From Stutzerimonas frequens (GTDB lineage: Bacteria; Pseudomonadota; Gammaproteobacteria; Pseudomonadales; Pseudomonadaceae): 64,000 bases of DNA. Below are positions 49,063-58,450 of this stretch, in pieces (positions within the stretch are counted from its first letter, which is position 1; every line of letters starts with the position of its first letter). Both the position numbers and the translations under genes were made by a program. The DNA lies in assembly GCF_024448335.1 (NCBI RefSeq), contig NZ_JAMOHM010000001.1, forward strand, positions 186,001 through 250,000. Reading direction: 5' to 3'. The notes beneath the pieces are model-generated. The model made no database searches and was not told the DNA's origin. It saw only the letters and a list, made by a program, of their open reading frames with translations.

Positions 49063-50048
49063 TGAACAGCCAGGTGAACGTCACGCCGACCACCAAACGC
49101 CCGCTGCTGCGCCTGGAGACCGTGCTGATCCTGATCGGCGTGGTCGCGCTGGCGCTGGCACCGTTCTACTTCTACCCGATCTTCCTGATGAAGGTGCTGT
49201 GCTTCGCCCTCTTCGCCTGCGCCTTCAACCTGCTGCTCGGCTATACCGGCATCCTCTCCTTCGGCCATGCGGCGTTCTTCGGCGGCGCGGCGTATTTCAC
49301 CGCCCACGCGGTCAAGGAATGGGGATTGCCGCCGGAGCTGGGTATTCTCGTCGGCGTTGCCGGCGCGGCGTTTCTCGGGCTGATCATCGGCTTTCTTGCG
49401 ATCCGCCGGCAGGGCATCTACTCGACGATGATCACCCTGGCACTGTCGCAGATGTTCTTTTTCTTCTGCCTGCAGGCGCCCTTCACCCATGGTGAAGACG
49501 GCATTCAGAACGTTCCACGCGGGCAGCTGTTCGGCTTCATCGATCTGCAGGAGCCGCTGTATATGTACTTCTTCGTGCTCGCGGTATTTCTCGCCGGGAT
49601 GCTGCTGATCTGGCGCGTGATCAACTCGCCGTACGGCATGATCCTGCGCTCGATCCGCGAGAACGAGAACCGCGCCATTTCCCTGGGCTATTCGGTGTCG
49701 CGCTACAAGCTCGGCGCCTTCGTCATGTCCGCCGCCTTGGCCGGGCTGGCTGGCGGGTTGAAGGCGCTGGTGTTCCAGTTCGCCACGCTGACCGACGTCA
49801 GCTGGCAGATGTCCGGCGAGGTGGTGTTGATGACCCTGCTCGGCGGCATCGGTACGCTGGTCGGGCCGATCTTCGGCGCCGCACTGGTGACCAGCCTGGG
49901 CAACTACTTCGCCACCTCGGAGCTGCCGGTAACGCTGGTCACCGGGATCATCTTCATGGTCTGCGTACTGGTGTTCCGCCGCGGGATGATCGGCGAGCTC
50001 TATGCCTCACGGCTGGGCAAGAAGCTGGAGCGGCGCGCCGACGACTAG
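49062..50048 (+). CDS. ABC transporter permease (LivM-like)
   Basis: The 328-residue protein has about nine or ten hydrophobic segments and the LivM-type blocks KVLCFALFACAFNLLLGYTGILSFGHAAFFGGAAYFTAH and RSIRENENRAISLGYSVSRYKLGAFVMSAALAGLAGGLKAL, the coupling loop that contacts the ATPases. Ends at 50048, the last gene of the importer operon, and is convergent with the ParA-like gene. Confidence 0.95.
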   Translation: MNSQVNVTPTTKRPLLRLETVLILIGVVALALAPFYFYPIFLMKVLCFALFACAFNLLLGYTGILSFGHAAFFGGAAYFTAHAVKEWGLPPELGILVGVAGAAFLGLIIGFLAIRRQGIYSTMITLALSQMFFFFCLQAPFTHGEDGIQNVPRGQLFGFIDLQEPLYMYFFVLAVFLAGMLLIWRVINSPYGMILRSIRENENRAISLGYSVSRYKLGAFVMSAALAGLAGGLKALVFQFATLTDVSWQMSGEVVLMTLLGGIGTLVGPIFGAALVTSLGNYFATSELPVTLVTGIIFMVCVLVFRRGMIGELYASRLGKKLERRADD

Positions 50049-50074
50049 AGCCGCCAGGCGCAGCGCGGGGCAAT

Positions 50075-50848
50075 TCAGCCGTTCGCTTCGAGCAGGTCGT
50101 GCAGCTCAACGAACTGCTGGCTCAGCTTGTGCCGCGGGTCCAGATAGACCAGCGGCATGCAGGCCTGGTGCGACTCGCGCATCTTTACCGAACTCATCAG
50201 GTTGACCGGCAGCACCGGCAGTCCTTCGCTCAGCAGCTCGTCGATCATCTGCTGCGGCAGCGCGGCCCGTGGCTGGAATTGATTGACCACGATGCCCTCG
50301 ACCTCGAGCGCTTCGTTGTGGTCGTCCTTCATGTCTTCGATCTCGTCCAGCAGGCTGTACAGTGCCTGACGGGAAAAGCTGTCGCAGTCGAAGGGGATCA
50401 GGCAGCGGTCGGCAGCGATCAGTGCCGACACGGTGTAGAAGTTCAGCGCCGGCGGTGTGTCGAGATAGATACGGTCGTAATCCTCGGCAAGGCCGTCGAG
50501 CAATTTTCGCAGTTTGTTGATCTTGTGCTTGGCCTCCAGCTTGGGCTGCAGGTCGGCCAGCTCGGCCGTGGCGCTGATCAGGTGCAGGTTGTCGAAGGCC
50601 GTTTCGAGGATCGGCGGACGCGCCTTCTTGCCAGCCGTACCGCCAGCGAGGATCTGCTTGAAGAAGTCGGCGATGCCGGTGGGAATGTCATCGCCGGTCA
50701 GCCCAGTCAGGTAGTGCGTGGAGTTGGCCTGGGCGTCCAGGTCCACCAGCAGTGTGCGGTAGCCCTGCGATGCGCTGACCGCAGCCAGATTGCAGGCGAT
50801 GCTCGACTTGCCGACACCGCCCTTCTGATTGAACACGACCCTGCGCAT
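50075..50848 (-). CDS. Orphan ParA-family ATPase
   Basis: The 257-residue protein has the deviant Walker [18 protein letters not shown] of ParA/MinD ATPases near its N terminus, Walker A' [11 protein letters not shown], and Walker B-like [10 protein letters not shown]. The MDIP-like DNA-binding tail of plasmid ParA is not obvious. No parB, parS or chemoreceptor gene is nearby, so the cargo is unknown; orphan ParA proteins can position flagella, chemosensory arrays or carboxysomes. I chose the start at 50848 ([11 protein letters not shown]); an earlier in-frame start would overlap the thyA leader. It is 87 bp downstream of thyA. Confidence 0.87.
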   Translation of the reverse strand: MRRVVFNQKGGVGKSSIACNLAAVSASQGYRTLLVDLDAQANSTHYLTGLTGDDIPTGIADFFKQILAGGTAGKKARPPILETAFDNLHLISATAELADLQPKLEAKHKINKLRKLLDGLAEDYDRIYLDTPPALNFYTVSALIAADRCLIPFDCDSFSRQALYSLLDEIEDMKDDHNEALEVEGIVVNQFQPRAALPQQMIDELLSEGLPVLPVNLMSSVKMRESHQACMPLVYLDPRHKLSQQFVELHDLLEANG

Positions 50849-50935
50849 GACCCGCCTCCCAAGAAATCCTGAGCGGTCGAGTCTATACGGCAAATGTGAC
50901 AGCCGGGTTATCCGCGACGACAAACCCGACCAAAG

Positions 50936-51730
50936 TCAGACCGCGACGGGCGCCTTGATGTGCGGGTGCGCCTCGTAGCCGACCAGCTCGAAGTCCTCGA
51001 AGCGGAAGGCGAACAGGTCCTTCACCTCCGGATTGAGCTTCATTGTCGGCAGCGGCAGCGGCTCACGGGTCAGCTGCAGGTCGGCCTGCTCCAGGTGATT
51101 GGCGTACAGATGGCAGTCGCCGCCGCTCCAGATGAACTCGCCCGGATCAAGGTCGCAGACCTGCGCCACCATCAGCGTCAACAGCGCGTAGCTGGCGATG
51201 TTGAACGGCACGCCGAGGAAGATATCGGCCGAGCGCTGGTACAGCTGGCAGCTGAGTTTGCCGTCGGCGACGTAGAACTGGAACAGCGCGTGGCACGGCG
51301 GCAGCGCCATCTGCTCGACCAGCGCCGGGTTCCAGGCCGAAACGATCAGCCGGCGCGAATCCGGGTTCTTGCGAATCATCGCCAGCAGGTTCGAAATCTG
51401 GTCGATGGATTCACCATTCGGCGCCGGCCAGGAGCGCCACTGGTAGCCGTACACCGGGCCCAGCTCGCCGTTCTCGTCGGCCCATTCGTCCCAGATCGAG
51501 ACACCGTTTTCCTTCAGGTAGCGGATATTGGTGTCGCCCTGAAGGAACCACAGCAGCTCGTGAATGATGGATTTGAGGTGGCACTTCTTGGTGGTCACCA
51601 GCGGGAAGCCTTCGGCCAGGTCGAAGCGCATCTGGTAGCCGAACACGCTGTAGGTGCCGGTGCCGGTACGGTCGCTCTTGAAGGTGCCGTGTTCGCGCAC
51701 GTGGCGCATCAGGTCGAGGTACTGTTTCAT
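50936..51730 (-). CDS. thyA: Thymidylate synthase
   Basis: The 264-residue enzyme methylates dUMP to dTMP using methylene-tetrahydrofolate. The catalytic Cys lies in [12 protein letters not shown] near residue 146, and the folate and nucleotide loops [38 protein letters not shown] and [12 protein letters not shown] are conserved. Length equals that of E. coli ThyA. It is downstream of lgt in the same direction, the known gene pair. Confidence 0.98.
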   Translation of the reverse strand: MKQYLDLMRHVREHGTFKSDRTGTGTYSVFGYQMRFDLAEGFPLVTTKKCHLKSIIHELLWFLQGDTNIRYLKENGVSIWDEWADENGELGPVYGYQWRSWPAPNGESIDQISNLLAMIRKNPDSRRLIVSAWNPALVEQMALPPCHALFQFYVADGKLSCQLYQRSADIFLGVPFNIASYALLTLMVAQVCDLDPGEFIWSGGDCHLYANHLEQADLQLTREPLPLPTMKLNPEVKDLFAFRFEDFELVGYEAHPHIKAPVAV

Positions 51731-51835
51731 CGATTGACTCGAAGCAGGCGCCGAAGCGCGGTGATAAGGCTGCGCGAATAGTAAAAGGCCTGCGCCCCGC
51801 TTGTCGCCCTCATGGCGACAGGCAGGGCAACGGAT

Positions 51836-52636
51836 TCAGGCCGGCGCCCGGCCGGCGTCGCGCCGGTAGGCCCAGGCGATCATCCCGGCGCCGAGCAGCA
51901 CCATCGGCACGCAGAGCAGCTGGCCCATGGTCAGCCAGCCGAACGCCAGGTAGCCCAGTTGGGCATCCGGCACGCGGACGAACTCGACGATGAAGCGGAA
52001 GATGCCGTAGCACACCGCGAACAGTCCGGACACCGCCATGGTCGGCCGCGGCTTGCGCGAGTACAGCCAGAGGATGACGAACAACGCGACGCCTTCCAGG
52101 GCGAACTGATAGAGCTGCGACGGGTGCCGCGCCAGTTGTTGCGGGTCGGTCGGGAAGACCATCGCCCAGGGCACATCGGTGGCCTTGCCCCACAGCTCGG
52201 CATTGATGAAGTTGCCGATGCGTCCGGCGCCAAGACCAATCGGCACGAACGGCGCGATGAAGTCCATCAGCTCGAAGAAGCTCTTGCCGTTGCGCCGGGC
52301 GAAGATCCAGCTGCACAGCAGCACGCCGATCAGGCCACCGTGGAACGACATGCCGCCCTTCCACACCTGCAGGATCAGACTCGGCTGATTGATGTAGGCG
52401 GCCAGGTCGTAGAACAGCACGTAACCCAGGCGGCCGCCGACGATCACCCCCATGGCGACCCAGAACACCAGGTCGGACAGTTTGTCCTTCGGCCATTCCG
52501 GCGCGAAGCGCTGCACCCGCAGCGAAGCCAGCCACCAGGCGCCGCCGATGCCGATCAGGTACATCAGACCGTACCAGTGAATCTGCAAGGGGCCGATGGA
52601 TATCGCCACCGGATCGATCTGCGGATAGGGCAGCAT
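51836..52636 (-). CDS. lgt: Prolipoprotein diacylglyceryl transferase
   Basis: The 266-residue membrane enzyme attaches diacylglycerol to the lipobox Cys of lipoproteins such as the OmpA-like protein in this window. Seven or so hydrophobic segments; family blocks include [32 protein letters not shown] and [23 protein letters not shown], the last with the conserved arginine needed for activity, and [10 protein letters not shown]. Length is typical. It starts 11 bp after the TauE-type gene. Confidence 0.96.
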   Translation of the reverse strand: MLPYPQIDPVAISIGPLQIHWYGLMYLIGIGGAWWLASLRVQRFAPEWPKDKLSDLVFWVAMGVIVGGRLGYVLFYDLAAYINQPSLILQVWKGGMSFHGGLIGVLLCSWIFARRNGKSFFELMDFIAPFVPIGLGAGRIGNFINAELWGKATDVPWAMVFPTDPQQLARHPSQLYQFALEGVALFVILWLYSRKPRPTMAVSGLFAVCYGIFRFIVEFVRVPDAQLGYLAFGWLTMGQLLCVPMVLLGAGMIAWAYRRDAGRAPA

Positions 52637-52646
52637 CGGTTACTCC

Positions 52647-53429
52647 TCAAACCAGAAAGTTGATGCCAACGCTCAGCAGCAGCAGAGCGAACAGCCGTTT
52701 CAGAACCTTGGCCGACAGCCGGTGCGCCAGCTTCGCACCCAGTCTGGCGAAAAACATGCTGGTTGCCGCGATGCCCAGCAGCGCCGGCAGATAGACGAAA
52801 CCCAGACTCCAGTCGGGCAGTTGCGTCTCGTGCCAGCCGACCACCATGAAACTTAGCGCCCCGGCGATGGCGATCGGCAGGCCGCACGCCGCGGAAGTCG
52901 CCACCGCCTGCTGCATCGGCACGCTGCGCCAGGTCAGATAGGGCACAGACAGCGAGCCGCCGCCGATGCCGAAAATCGCCGAAGCCCAGCCGATCACCAC
53001 GCCCACCAGCGACAGTTCCGGTCGTCCCGGCACCTGGCCGGTGGCCTTGGGACGCAGGTCGAAGCCCATCTGCACCGCCATCGCCAGGGCGAACACGCCG
53101 ATGATCTTCTGCAGCATCGGCCCCTGGATCGCCGCCGCGGTCAGGCTGCCCAGCGCCGCGCCGAGCAGGATGCCGAAGGTCATCCAGAGCACCATCGACC
53201 AGCGCACCGCGCCCAGGCGATGGTGGGTGAGAATCGAATTGACCGAGGTGAAGACGATGGTCGCCAGCGAGGTTCCGACCGCCAGGTGCGTGAGAATGTC
53301 CTGGGAAAAGCCCTGCGCACTGAAGCTGAACACCAGCACTGGCACGATGATCAGCCCGCCACCCACGCCGAACAGACCGGCCAGCACCCCGGCGAAGCCG
53401 CCCAGCAGCAGATAAAGCAGAAACTCCAT
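52647..53429 (-). CDS. TauE/SafE-family sulfite exporter
   Basis: The 260-residue protein has about eight hydrophobic segments and the glycine-rich repeated motif of the family at the start (LLYLLLGGFAGVLAGLFGVGGGLIIVPVL) and middle (GWASAIFGIGGGSLSVPYLTW). Family members export organosulfur anions or other small molecules; substrate is unknown. It is first in a likely operon with lgt and thyA. Confidence 0.92.
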   Translation of the reverse strand: MEFLLYLLLGGFAGVLAGLFGVGGGLIIVPVLVFSFSAQGFSQDILTHLAVGTSLATIVFTSVNSILTHHRLGAVRWSMVLWMTFGILLGAALGSLTAAAIQGPMLQKIIGVFALAMAVQMGFDLRPKATGQVPGRPELSLVGVVIGWASAIFGIGGGSLSVPYLTWRSVPMQQAVATSAACGLPIAIAGALSFMVVGWHETQLPDWSLGFVYLPALLGIAATSMFFARLGAKLAHRLSAKVLKRLFALLLLSVGINFLV

Positions 53430-53574
53430 GCGCCCCGTCCCGGCGAAACAAAGCGGCATGGTAGCGAAAATGCCCGGCCGGCGCTTGCTCGCCGACGCGC
53501 TGACGCCGGCTACCCATGGCCCTTTCGGCCGCCGCGCCTGTACCCTTGCAGGTCTGCAACCGCGAAGGTGTCCC

Positions 53575-54330
53575 ATGTGCCTGATCGTTTTCGCCTGGCG
53601 CCCCGACCACGCCCAGCCGCTGGTGGTGGCCGCCAACCGCGACGAATTCCACGCCCGCCCGAGCCTGCCGCTGGGCTGCTGGGAAGACGCACCCTGGATC
53701 ATCGGCGGACGTGACCTGCAAGCTGGCGGCACCTGGATGGGCGTCACCGCCCGCGGCCGCTTCGCCGCGCTGACCAATATCCGCGCGCCCGGCCAGGCGA
53801 TCGGGCCACGTTCGCGCGGCGAGCTGCCGGAACAGTACCTGCGCGGAAACTTGCCGCCAGCCGACTACCTGGCCGAACTGGCCGAGCGCCGCGGCGACTA
53901 CGCTGGCTTCAACCTGCTGGTCGGCGATCGGCAGACGCTGTGGTATCTGAATTCCCATGATGGTCAGCCACAGGCGTTGCAGGCCGGCGTCTACGGTCTG
54001 TCCAACGCCGGGCTGGATACGCCCTGGCCCAAGCTCAGAAAGGCCCGTGCGGCACTGGCCGACGCCCTCGATCAACCGGAGCCGGAGCGCCTGCTGGCAC
54101 TGCTAGCCGATGCTGAGCCAGCCGCCGAGCATGAGCTGCCGCAGACCGGGGTGCCGCTGGAATGGGAACGGCGGCTGTCGAGCGTCTTCATCGCCAGTCC
54201 TGAGTACGGCACTCGCGCCAGTACGGCGCTGATCCGTCATGCAGACGGTTCGCTGGACATCATCGAACGCAGCTTCGGCCCGGCCGGTCCGTTGGGCGAG
54301 GTGCGCTACCGCCACCCACCCGCCAGCTGA
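53575..54330 (+). CDS. NRDE-family (TANGO2) protein
   Basis: The 251-residue protein starts MCLIVFAWRPDHAQPLVVAANRDEFHARPSLPLGCW, carrying the NRDE motif that names the family and a conserved Cys at position 2. The family may bind or act on small molecules or heme-related cargo in eukaryotic TANGO2, but its bacterial function is unclear. It is divergent from the TauE gene. The start at 53575 is fixed by the MCLI motif. Confidence 0.93.
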   Translation: MCLIVFAWRPDHAQPLVVAANRDEFHARPSLPLGCWEDAPWIIGGRDLQAGGTWMGVTARGRFAALTNIRAPGQAIGPRSRGELPEQYLRGNLPPADYLAELAERRGDYAGFNLLVGDRQTLWYLNSHDGQPQALQAGVYGLSNAGLDTPWPKLRKARAALADALDQPEPERLLALLADAEPAAEHELPQTGVPLEWERRLSSVFIASPEYGTRASTALIRHADGSLDIIERSFGPAGPLGEVRYRHPPAS

Positions 54331-54351
54331 TGGCGCGCGACCGCGGCGGGC

Positions 54352-56625
54352 TCAGACCGCGGCGGAGGGGTTGATCAGCTTGTTAAGGCCGAGGTTGCGC
54401 AACGTCAGCTGCACCGTGCTGTGGATGACCTGCGGGCTGTCCAGCAGCATGACGCGGGCGAGCAGCTGCTGGGCGGTGTCCATGCTGATCTGACGCAGCA
54501 GCCATTTCACCTTGGGCAGGTTGGTGGCGTTCATCGACAGGCTGTCGAAGCCCATCGCCAGCAGCAGCATGGCCGCCGCCGGATCGCCAGCCATCTCGCC
54601 GCAGATGCTCACCGGCTTGCCCTCCCCATGGGCTTCCTTGACCACCCGCTGCAGCGCCTCGAGCACGGCCGGATGCAGATAGTCGTAGAGATCGGCGACC
54701 CGTGGATTGTTGCGGTCCACCGCCAGCAGGTACTGGGTCAGGTCGTTGGAGCCGACCGAGATGAAGTCCACCATGCGCGCCAGCTCGCGGGTCAGGTAGA
54801 CCGCCGCCGGCACCTCAATCATCACGCCGACCGGCGGCATGATCACGTCCAGCCCCTCGTCGCGCACCTCGCACCAGGCGCGATGGATCAGGTGCAGCGC
54901 CTCTTCCAGCTCGCGGATGCCGGAAATCATCGGCAACAGGATGCGCAGGTTATTCAGCCCGGCGCTGGCCTTGAGCATGGCGCGGGTCTGCAGAAGGAAG
55001 ATCTCGGGATGATCGAGGGTGACGCGAATGCCGCGCCAGCCGAGGAACGGGTTCTCTTCCTTGATCGGGAAGTACGGCAGGCACTTGTCACCGCCGATGT
55101 CGAGGCTGCGCATGGTCACCGGCAGCGGATGGAAGGCTTCCAGCTGCTCACGGTAGATGGCCATCTGCTCCTTCTCGCTGGGGAAGCGCTCCTTGATCAT
55201 GAAGGGCACTTCGGTGCGATACAGCCCCACGCCTTCGGCGCCACGCTCCTGGGCGCGCACCACATCGGCCAGCAATCCGGTATTGACCCACAGCGGAATG
55301 CGGTGACCATCGGTGGTTTCGCAGGGCAGCTCGCGCAGTACGTCGAGGCCTTCGGAGAGCTGCCGCTCCTGCTCGGCGAGCACCTCGTACTGCTCGCGCA
55401 GCACCTTGCCAGGGTTGGTGATGATCTCGCCGCGGTAGCCGTCGACGATCAGCTCGATGCCGTCGACCTTCGAGTAGGGCAGGTCGACCGCGCCCATCAC
55501 CGTCGGAATGCCCATGGCACGGGCCAGGATGGCGACGTGGGAGTTGCTTGAGCCCAGCACCGAGACCATCCCCACCAGCTTGCCTTCGGGCACCTCGCCG
55601 AGCATGGCCGGCGACAGTTCCTCGCTGACCAGGATGGTCTTGTCCGGATACACCAGAGCCTGCTGGCGTGCCTCCTGCAGATAGGAGAGCAGGCGCCGGC
55701 CGATGTCCTTGACGTCCGAGGCGCGCTCGCGCAGGTAGGCATCGTCCATCATCTCGAAACGCCGGACGTGCTCGGTGACCACCTGGCGCAGCGCGCCCTG
55801 GGCCCACTGGCCGGTGCGGATGACCTTGGTCACCTCGCCACCGAGGGCGGAGTCGTCGAGCATCATCAGGTAGACGTCGAACAGCGCGCGCTCTTCCTTG
55901 CGCATCTGCGTGGCGAGCTTTTCCGACAGGTTGCGCATGTCGGCGCGCACCGCTTCCAGCGCCGCCTCGAACAACGTCAGCTCGGCCTCGATGTTGTCGA
56001 TGTGCTTGTCTGGCACCACGTCCAGATCGGCCGGCGGCAGCACCACCAGGGCGGTGCCCACCGCGGCGCCCGGGGCGCCGGGAATGCCGATGAAGCGAGT
56101 TTCCTGGATGCCCTTGCCCTGGCGGCCGAGGCCGCGGATCGAACCGGTGGCCTCGGCATGGGCGATAACCCCGGCGAGCTGCGCGCTCATGGTCACCAGA
56201 AAGGCTTCCTCGCCTTCATCGAACTGGCGGCGCTCCTTCTGCTGGATGACCAGTACGCCCATCACCCGCCGGTGGTGGATGATCGGCGCGCCGAGGAAGG
56301 AGGCGTAGCGTTCCTCGCCGGTCTCGGCGAAGTAGCGGTAACGCGGGTGCTCAGAGGCATGTTCGAGGTTGAGCGGCTCTTCGCGGGTGCCCACCAGGCC
56401 GACCAGGCCCTCGTTGGGCGCCATGCTGACCTTGCCGATGGCGCGCTTGTTGAGGCCTTCGGTGGCCATCAGGACGAAGCGTTCGGTTTCCGGATCGAGC
56501 AGATAGACCGAGCAGACCTGGCTGCCCATGGCCTCCCTGACTCTCAGCACGATGATGCCCAATGCCGCCTTGAGGTCCTTGGCGGCATTCACTTCCTGGA
56601 CAATCTTGCGCAGCGTGCCGAGCAT
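54352..56625 (-). CDS. ptsP: PEP-protein phosphotransferase PtsP (nitrogen-related EI)
   Basis: The 757-residue protein has an N-terminal GAF domain (about 10-165, VNAAKDLKAALGIIVLRVREAMGSQVCSVYLLD), then an Enzyme I module with the phospho-His in GSSNSHVAILARAMGIPTVMG near 350 and the PEP-binding TIM barrel to the end (DIGGDKCLPYF, GVMIEVPAAVYLTRELARMVDFISVGSNDLTQYLLAVDRNNPRV, SICGEMAGDP). It phosphorylates NPr in PTS-Ntr. The start at 56625 matches the family. It is co-transcribed with rppH, 25 bp upstream. Confidence 0.96.
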   Translation of the reverse strand: MLGTLRKIVQEVNAAKDLKAALGIIVLRVREAMGSQVCSVYLLDPETERFVLMATEGLNKRAIGKVSMAPNEGLVGLVGTREEPLNLEHASEHPRYRYFAETGEERYASFLGAPIIHHRRVMGVLVIQQKERRQFDEGEEAFLVTMSAQLAGVIAHAEATGSIRGLGRQGKGIQETRFIGIPGAPGAAVGTALVVLPPADLDVVPDKHIDNIEAELTLFEAALEAVRADMRNLSEKLATQMRKEERALFDVYLMMLDDSALGGEVTKVIRTGQWAQGALRQVVTEHVRRFEMMDDAYLRERASDVKDIGRRLLSYLQEARQQALVYPDKTILVSEELSPAMLGEVPEGKLVGMVSVLGSSNSHVAILARAMGIPTVMGAVDLPYSKVDGIELIVDGYRGEIITNPGKVLREQYEVLAEQERQLSEGLDVLRELPCETTDGHRIPLWVNTGLLADVVRAQERGAEGVGLYRTEVPFMIKERFPSEKEQMAIYREQLEAFHPLPVTMRSLDIGGDKCLPYFPIKEENPFLGWRGIRVTLDHPEIFLLQTRAMLKASAGLNNLRILLPMISGIRELEEALHLIHRAWCEVRDEGLDVIMPPVGVMIEVPAAVYLTRELARMVDFISVGSNDLTQYLLAVDRNNPRVADLYDYLHPAVLEALQRVVKEAHGEGKPVSICGEMAGDPAAAMLLLAMGFDSLSMNATNLPKVKWLLRQISMDTAQQLLARVMLLDSPQVIHSTVQLTLRNLGLNKLINPSAAV

Positions 56626-56650
56626 GCTCAGAGGCTTTCTCCCCGATTTT

Positions 56651-57130
56651 TCAGTCCCGCACCGGCAACCGCGGCGCGAGTTCTTTGAGTGCGCGACGAT
56701 AGACTTCGCGCTTGAAGGTGACCACCTGCCCCAGCGGATACCAGTAACTGACCCAGCGCCAGCCATCGAACTCCGGCTTGCCGGTCAGGTCCATGCGCAC
56801 ACGCTCTTCGGCGCTGGTCAGGCGCAGCAGGAACCACTTCTGTTTCTGGCCGATGCACAGCGGTTGGCTGTGCGTACGCACCAGGCGTTGCGGCAGACGA
56901 TAGCGCAACCAGCCACGGGTGCAGGCGAGGATATTCACATCCTGCTCTTCCAGGCCGATCTCTTCGTTGAGTTCGCGATACAGGGCCTCTTCCGGCGTCT
57001 CGCGGGCGTTGATGCCACCCTGCGGGAACTGCCAGGCGTCCTGATTGATCCGCCGGGCCCACAGCACCTGACCGACATCATTGGTCAGGATGATGCCGAC
57101 ATTAGGGCGAAAACCATCGGAATCGATCAC
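56651..57130 (-). CDS. rppH: RNA pyrophosphohydrolase RppH
   Basis: The 159-residue Nudix enzyme removes pyrophosphate from 5'-triphosphate RNA and so starts mRNA decay. The Nudix box is [23 protein letters not shown]. The start is GTG at 57130 ([17 protein letters not shown]), the conserved N terminus of the family; an ATG further upstream is not conserved. It is upstream of ptsP in the usual Pseudomonas order. Confidence 0.95.
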   Translation of the reverse strand: MIDSDGFRPNVGIILTNDVGQVLWARRINQDAWQFPQGGINARETPEEALYRELNEEIGLEEQDVNILACTRGWLRYRLPQRLVRTHSQPLCIGQKQKWFLLRLTSAEERVRMDLTGKPEFDGWRWVSYWYPLGQVVTFKREVYRRALKELAPRLPVRD

Positions 57131-57314
57131 GGCATACAACCTCGCAGACGCATGTCGCGGCATTGTTCCACAAAACTGCGACGAGCCGAAAGCGCGGCAA
57201 GGCGCCATTCGGCATGCATCTCCGGGCACGCCAGGCGGCCGGTCGAAGCTGCGTCGAGGGCACTCTACCGTTATGCTTGGCGCTGCCCTGACTCCATCTT
57301 CGAGGAACTCTTCC

Positions 57315-57968
57315 GTGCGCCTGGCTCTATTCGATCTCGACAACACCCTGCTGGCCGGTGACAGCGACCACGCCTGGGGCGAATACCTCTGCCAGCGCGG
57401 CATCGTCGACGCCAGCCACTACCGTGCGCGCAACGATGCCTTCTATCAGGACTACCTCGCCGGCAATCTCGATGTGCATGCGTACCAGAATTTCTGCCAG
57501 GAACTGCTCGGCCGCAGCGAAATGTCGCAGCTGCAGGCGTGGCACGAGGAGTTCATGCGCGACCACATCGAACCCATCGTGTTGAGTAAGGGCGAGGCGC
57601 TGGTCCGTCAGCACCTGGATGCCGGCGACAAGGTGGTGATCATCACCGCGACCAACCGTTTCATCACCGGACCGATCGCCGCCCGGCTGGGGGTCGACAC
57701 CCTGCTGGCGACCGAGTGCGAGATGCGCGACGGCCGCTATACCGGCCGGCTGACCGACATTCCGTGCTTCCAGGAAGGCAAGGTCCAGCGCATCGAGCGC
57801 TGGCTGGCCGAGACCGAACAGACCCTGGAAGACAGCTACTTTTACAGCGATTCGCGCAACGACCTGCCGCTGCTGCAACGGGTGACGCATCCGGTGGCGG
57901 TGGACCCGGATCCGGTCCTGCGCCAGATTGCCACCGAGCGTGGCTGGCGGATCATCTCGCTGCGCTGA
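57315..57968 (+). CDS. HAD-family phosphoserine-phosphatase-like hydrolase
   Basis: The 217-residue protein has HAD motif [22 protein letters not shown], with the nucleophile Asp and the general acid; motif II in [10 protein letters not shown]; and motif [21 protein letters not shown]. The C1-cap layout puts it in subfamily IB with SerB. The start is GTG at 57315, since motif I begins directly there; the in-frame upstream stretch from 57081 would cross into rppH's leader. It is divergent from rppH; the substrate is unknown. Confidence 0.92.
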   Translation: MRLALFDLDNTLLAGDSDHAWGEYLCQRGIVDASHYRARNDAFYQDYLAGNLDVHAYQNFCQELLGRSEMSQLQAWHEEFMRDHIEPIVLSKGEALVRQHLDAGDKVVIITATNRFITGPIAARLGVDTLLATECEMRDGRYTGRLTDIPCFQEGKVQRIERWLAETEQTLEDSYFYSDSRNDLPLLQRVTHPVAVDPDPVLRQIATERGWRIISLR

Positions 57969-57991
57969 ACCCGCTCAGCAGCGATGCCCGG

Positions 57992-58011
57992 GCCGGTCGA
58001 GTCAGACCGGC
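57992..58011. terminator. Stem-loop at the convergent HAD / DUF2269 gene ends
   Basis: Perfect 7-base arms GCCGGTC (57992-57998) and GACCGGC (58005-58011) with a 6-base loop lie at the convergent stops, overlapping the minus-strand stop codon at 58002-58004. No T-tract is present. Confidence 0.55.
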
Positions 58012-58430
58012 TTGGCGCCCATCAGGGCGGTGATTGCGATCAGCACCAGCAGTACCAGCACGCCGTAGATGCCGGCATTGCGCGCCGCGGTGGCGTTGCC
58101 CGGCGCCTGCCAGGCGGCAAGACGCCCGGCCAACAGCAGGACCAGCGGGATCAGCGCGAGGAACAGCACGGAGCTGGCCAGCAGCCAGAACTGGCCCAGC
58201 GGCCATCCGGCCAGATGGGTCATCCACCATCCGGTCAGCGGCAATGACAGGCCGATCACCGCCAACAGCGGCAGGGACAGCCGGTGGGTACGTTGCAACT
58301 TGCGCTGCAGCACGGCCTGGTCGCCGCCGCGGGCCGCCTTCCACAGCATCAGCAGGTGCACGATCACACCCAGCAGCAACAGCACTGCGGTGGCGCCGTG
58401 CACGATGCGGAGGGTCAGGTAGTGTTCCAT
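58002..58430 (-). CDS. DUF2269-like small membrane protein
   Basis: The 142-residue product has four hydrophobic segments of about 20 residues. LTLRIVHGATAVLLLLGVIVHLLMLWKAARG and TGWWMTHLAGWPLGQFWLLASSVLFLAL fit the DUF2269 family of small membrane proteins of unknown function. It lies 20 bp after the ilvA stop on the same strand, and may be co-transcribed with ilvA. Confidence 0.8.
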   Translation of the reverse strand: MEHYLTLRIVHGATAVLLLLGVIVHLLMLWKAARGGDQAVLQRKLQRTHRLSLPLLAVIGLSLPLTGWWMTHLAGWPLGQFWLLASSVLFLALIPLVLLLAGRLAAWQAPGNATAARNAGIYGVLVLLVLIAITALMGAKPV

Positions 58431-58450
58431 TGGCTTTCCTTTATCTGCGC

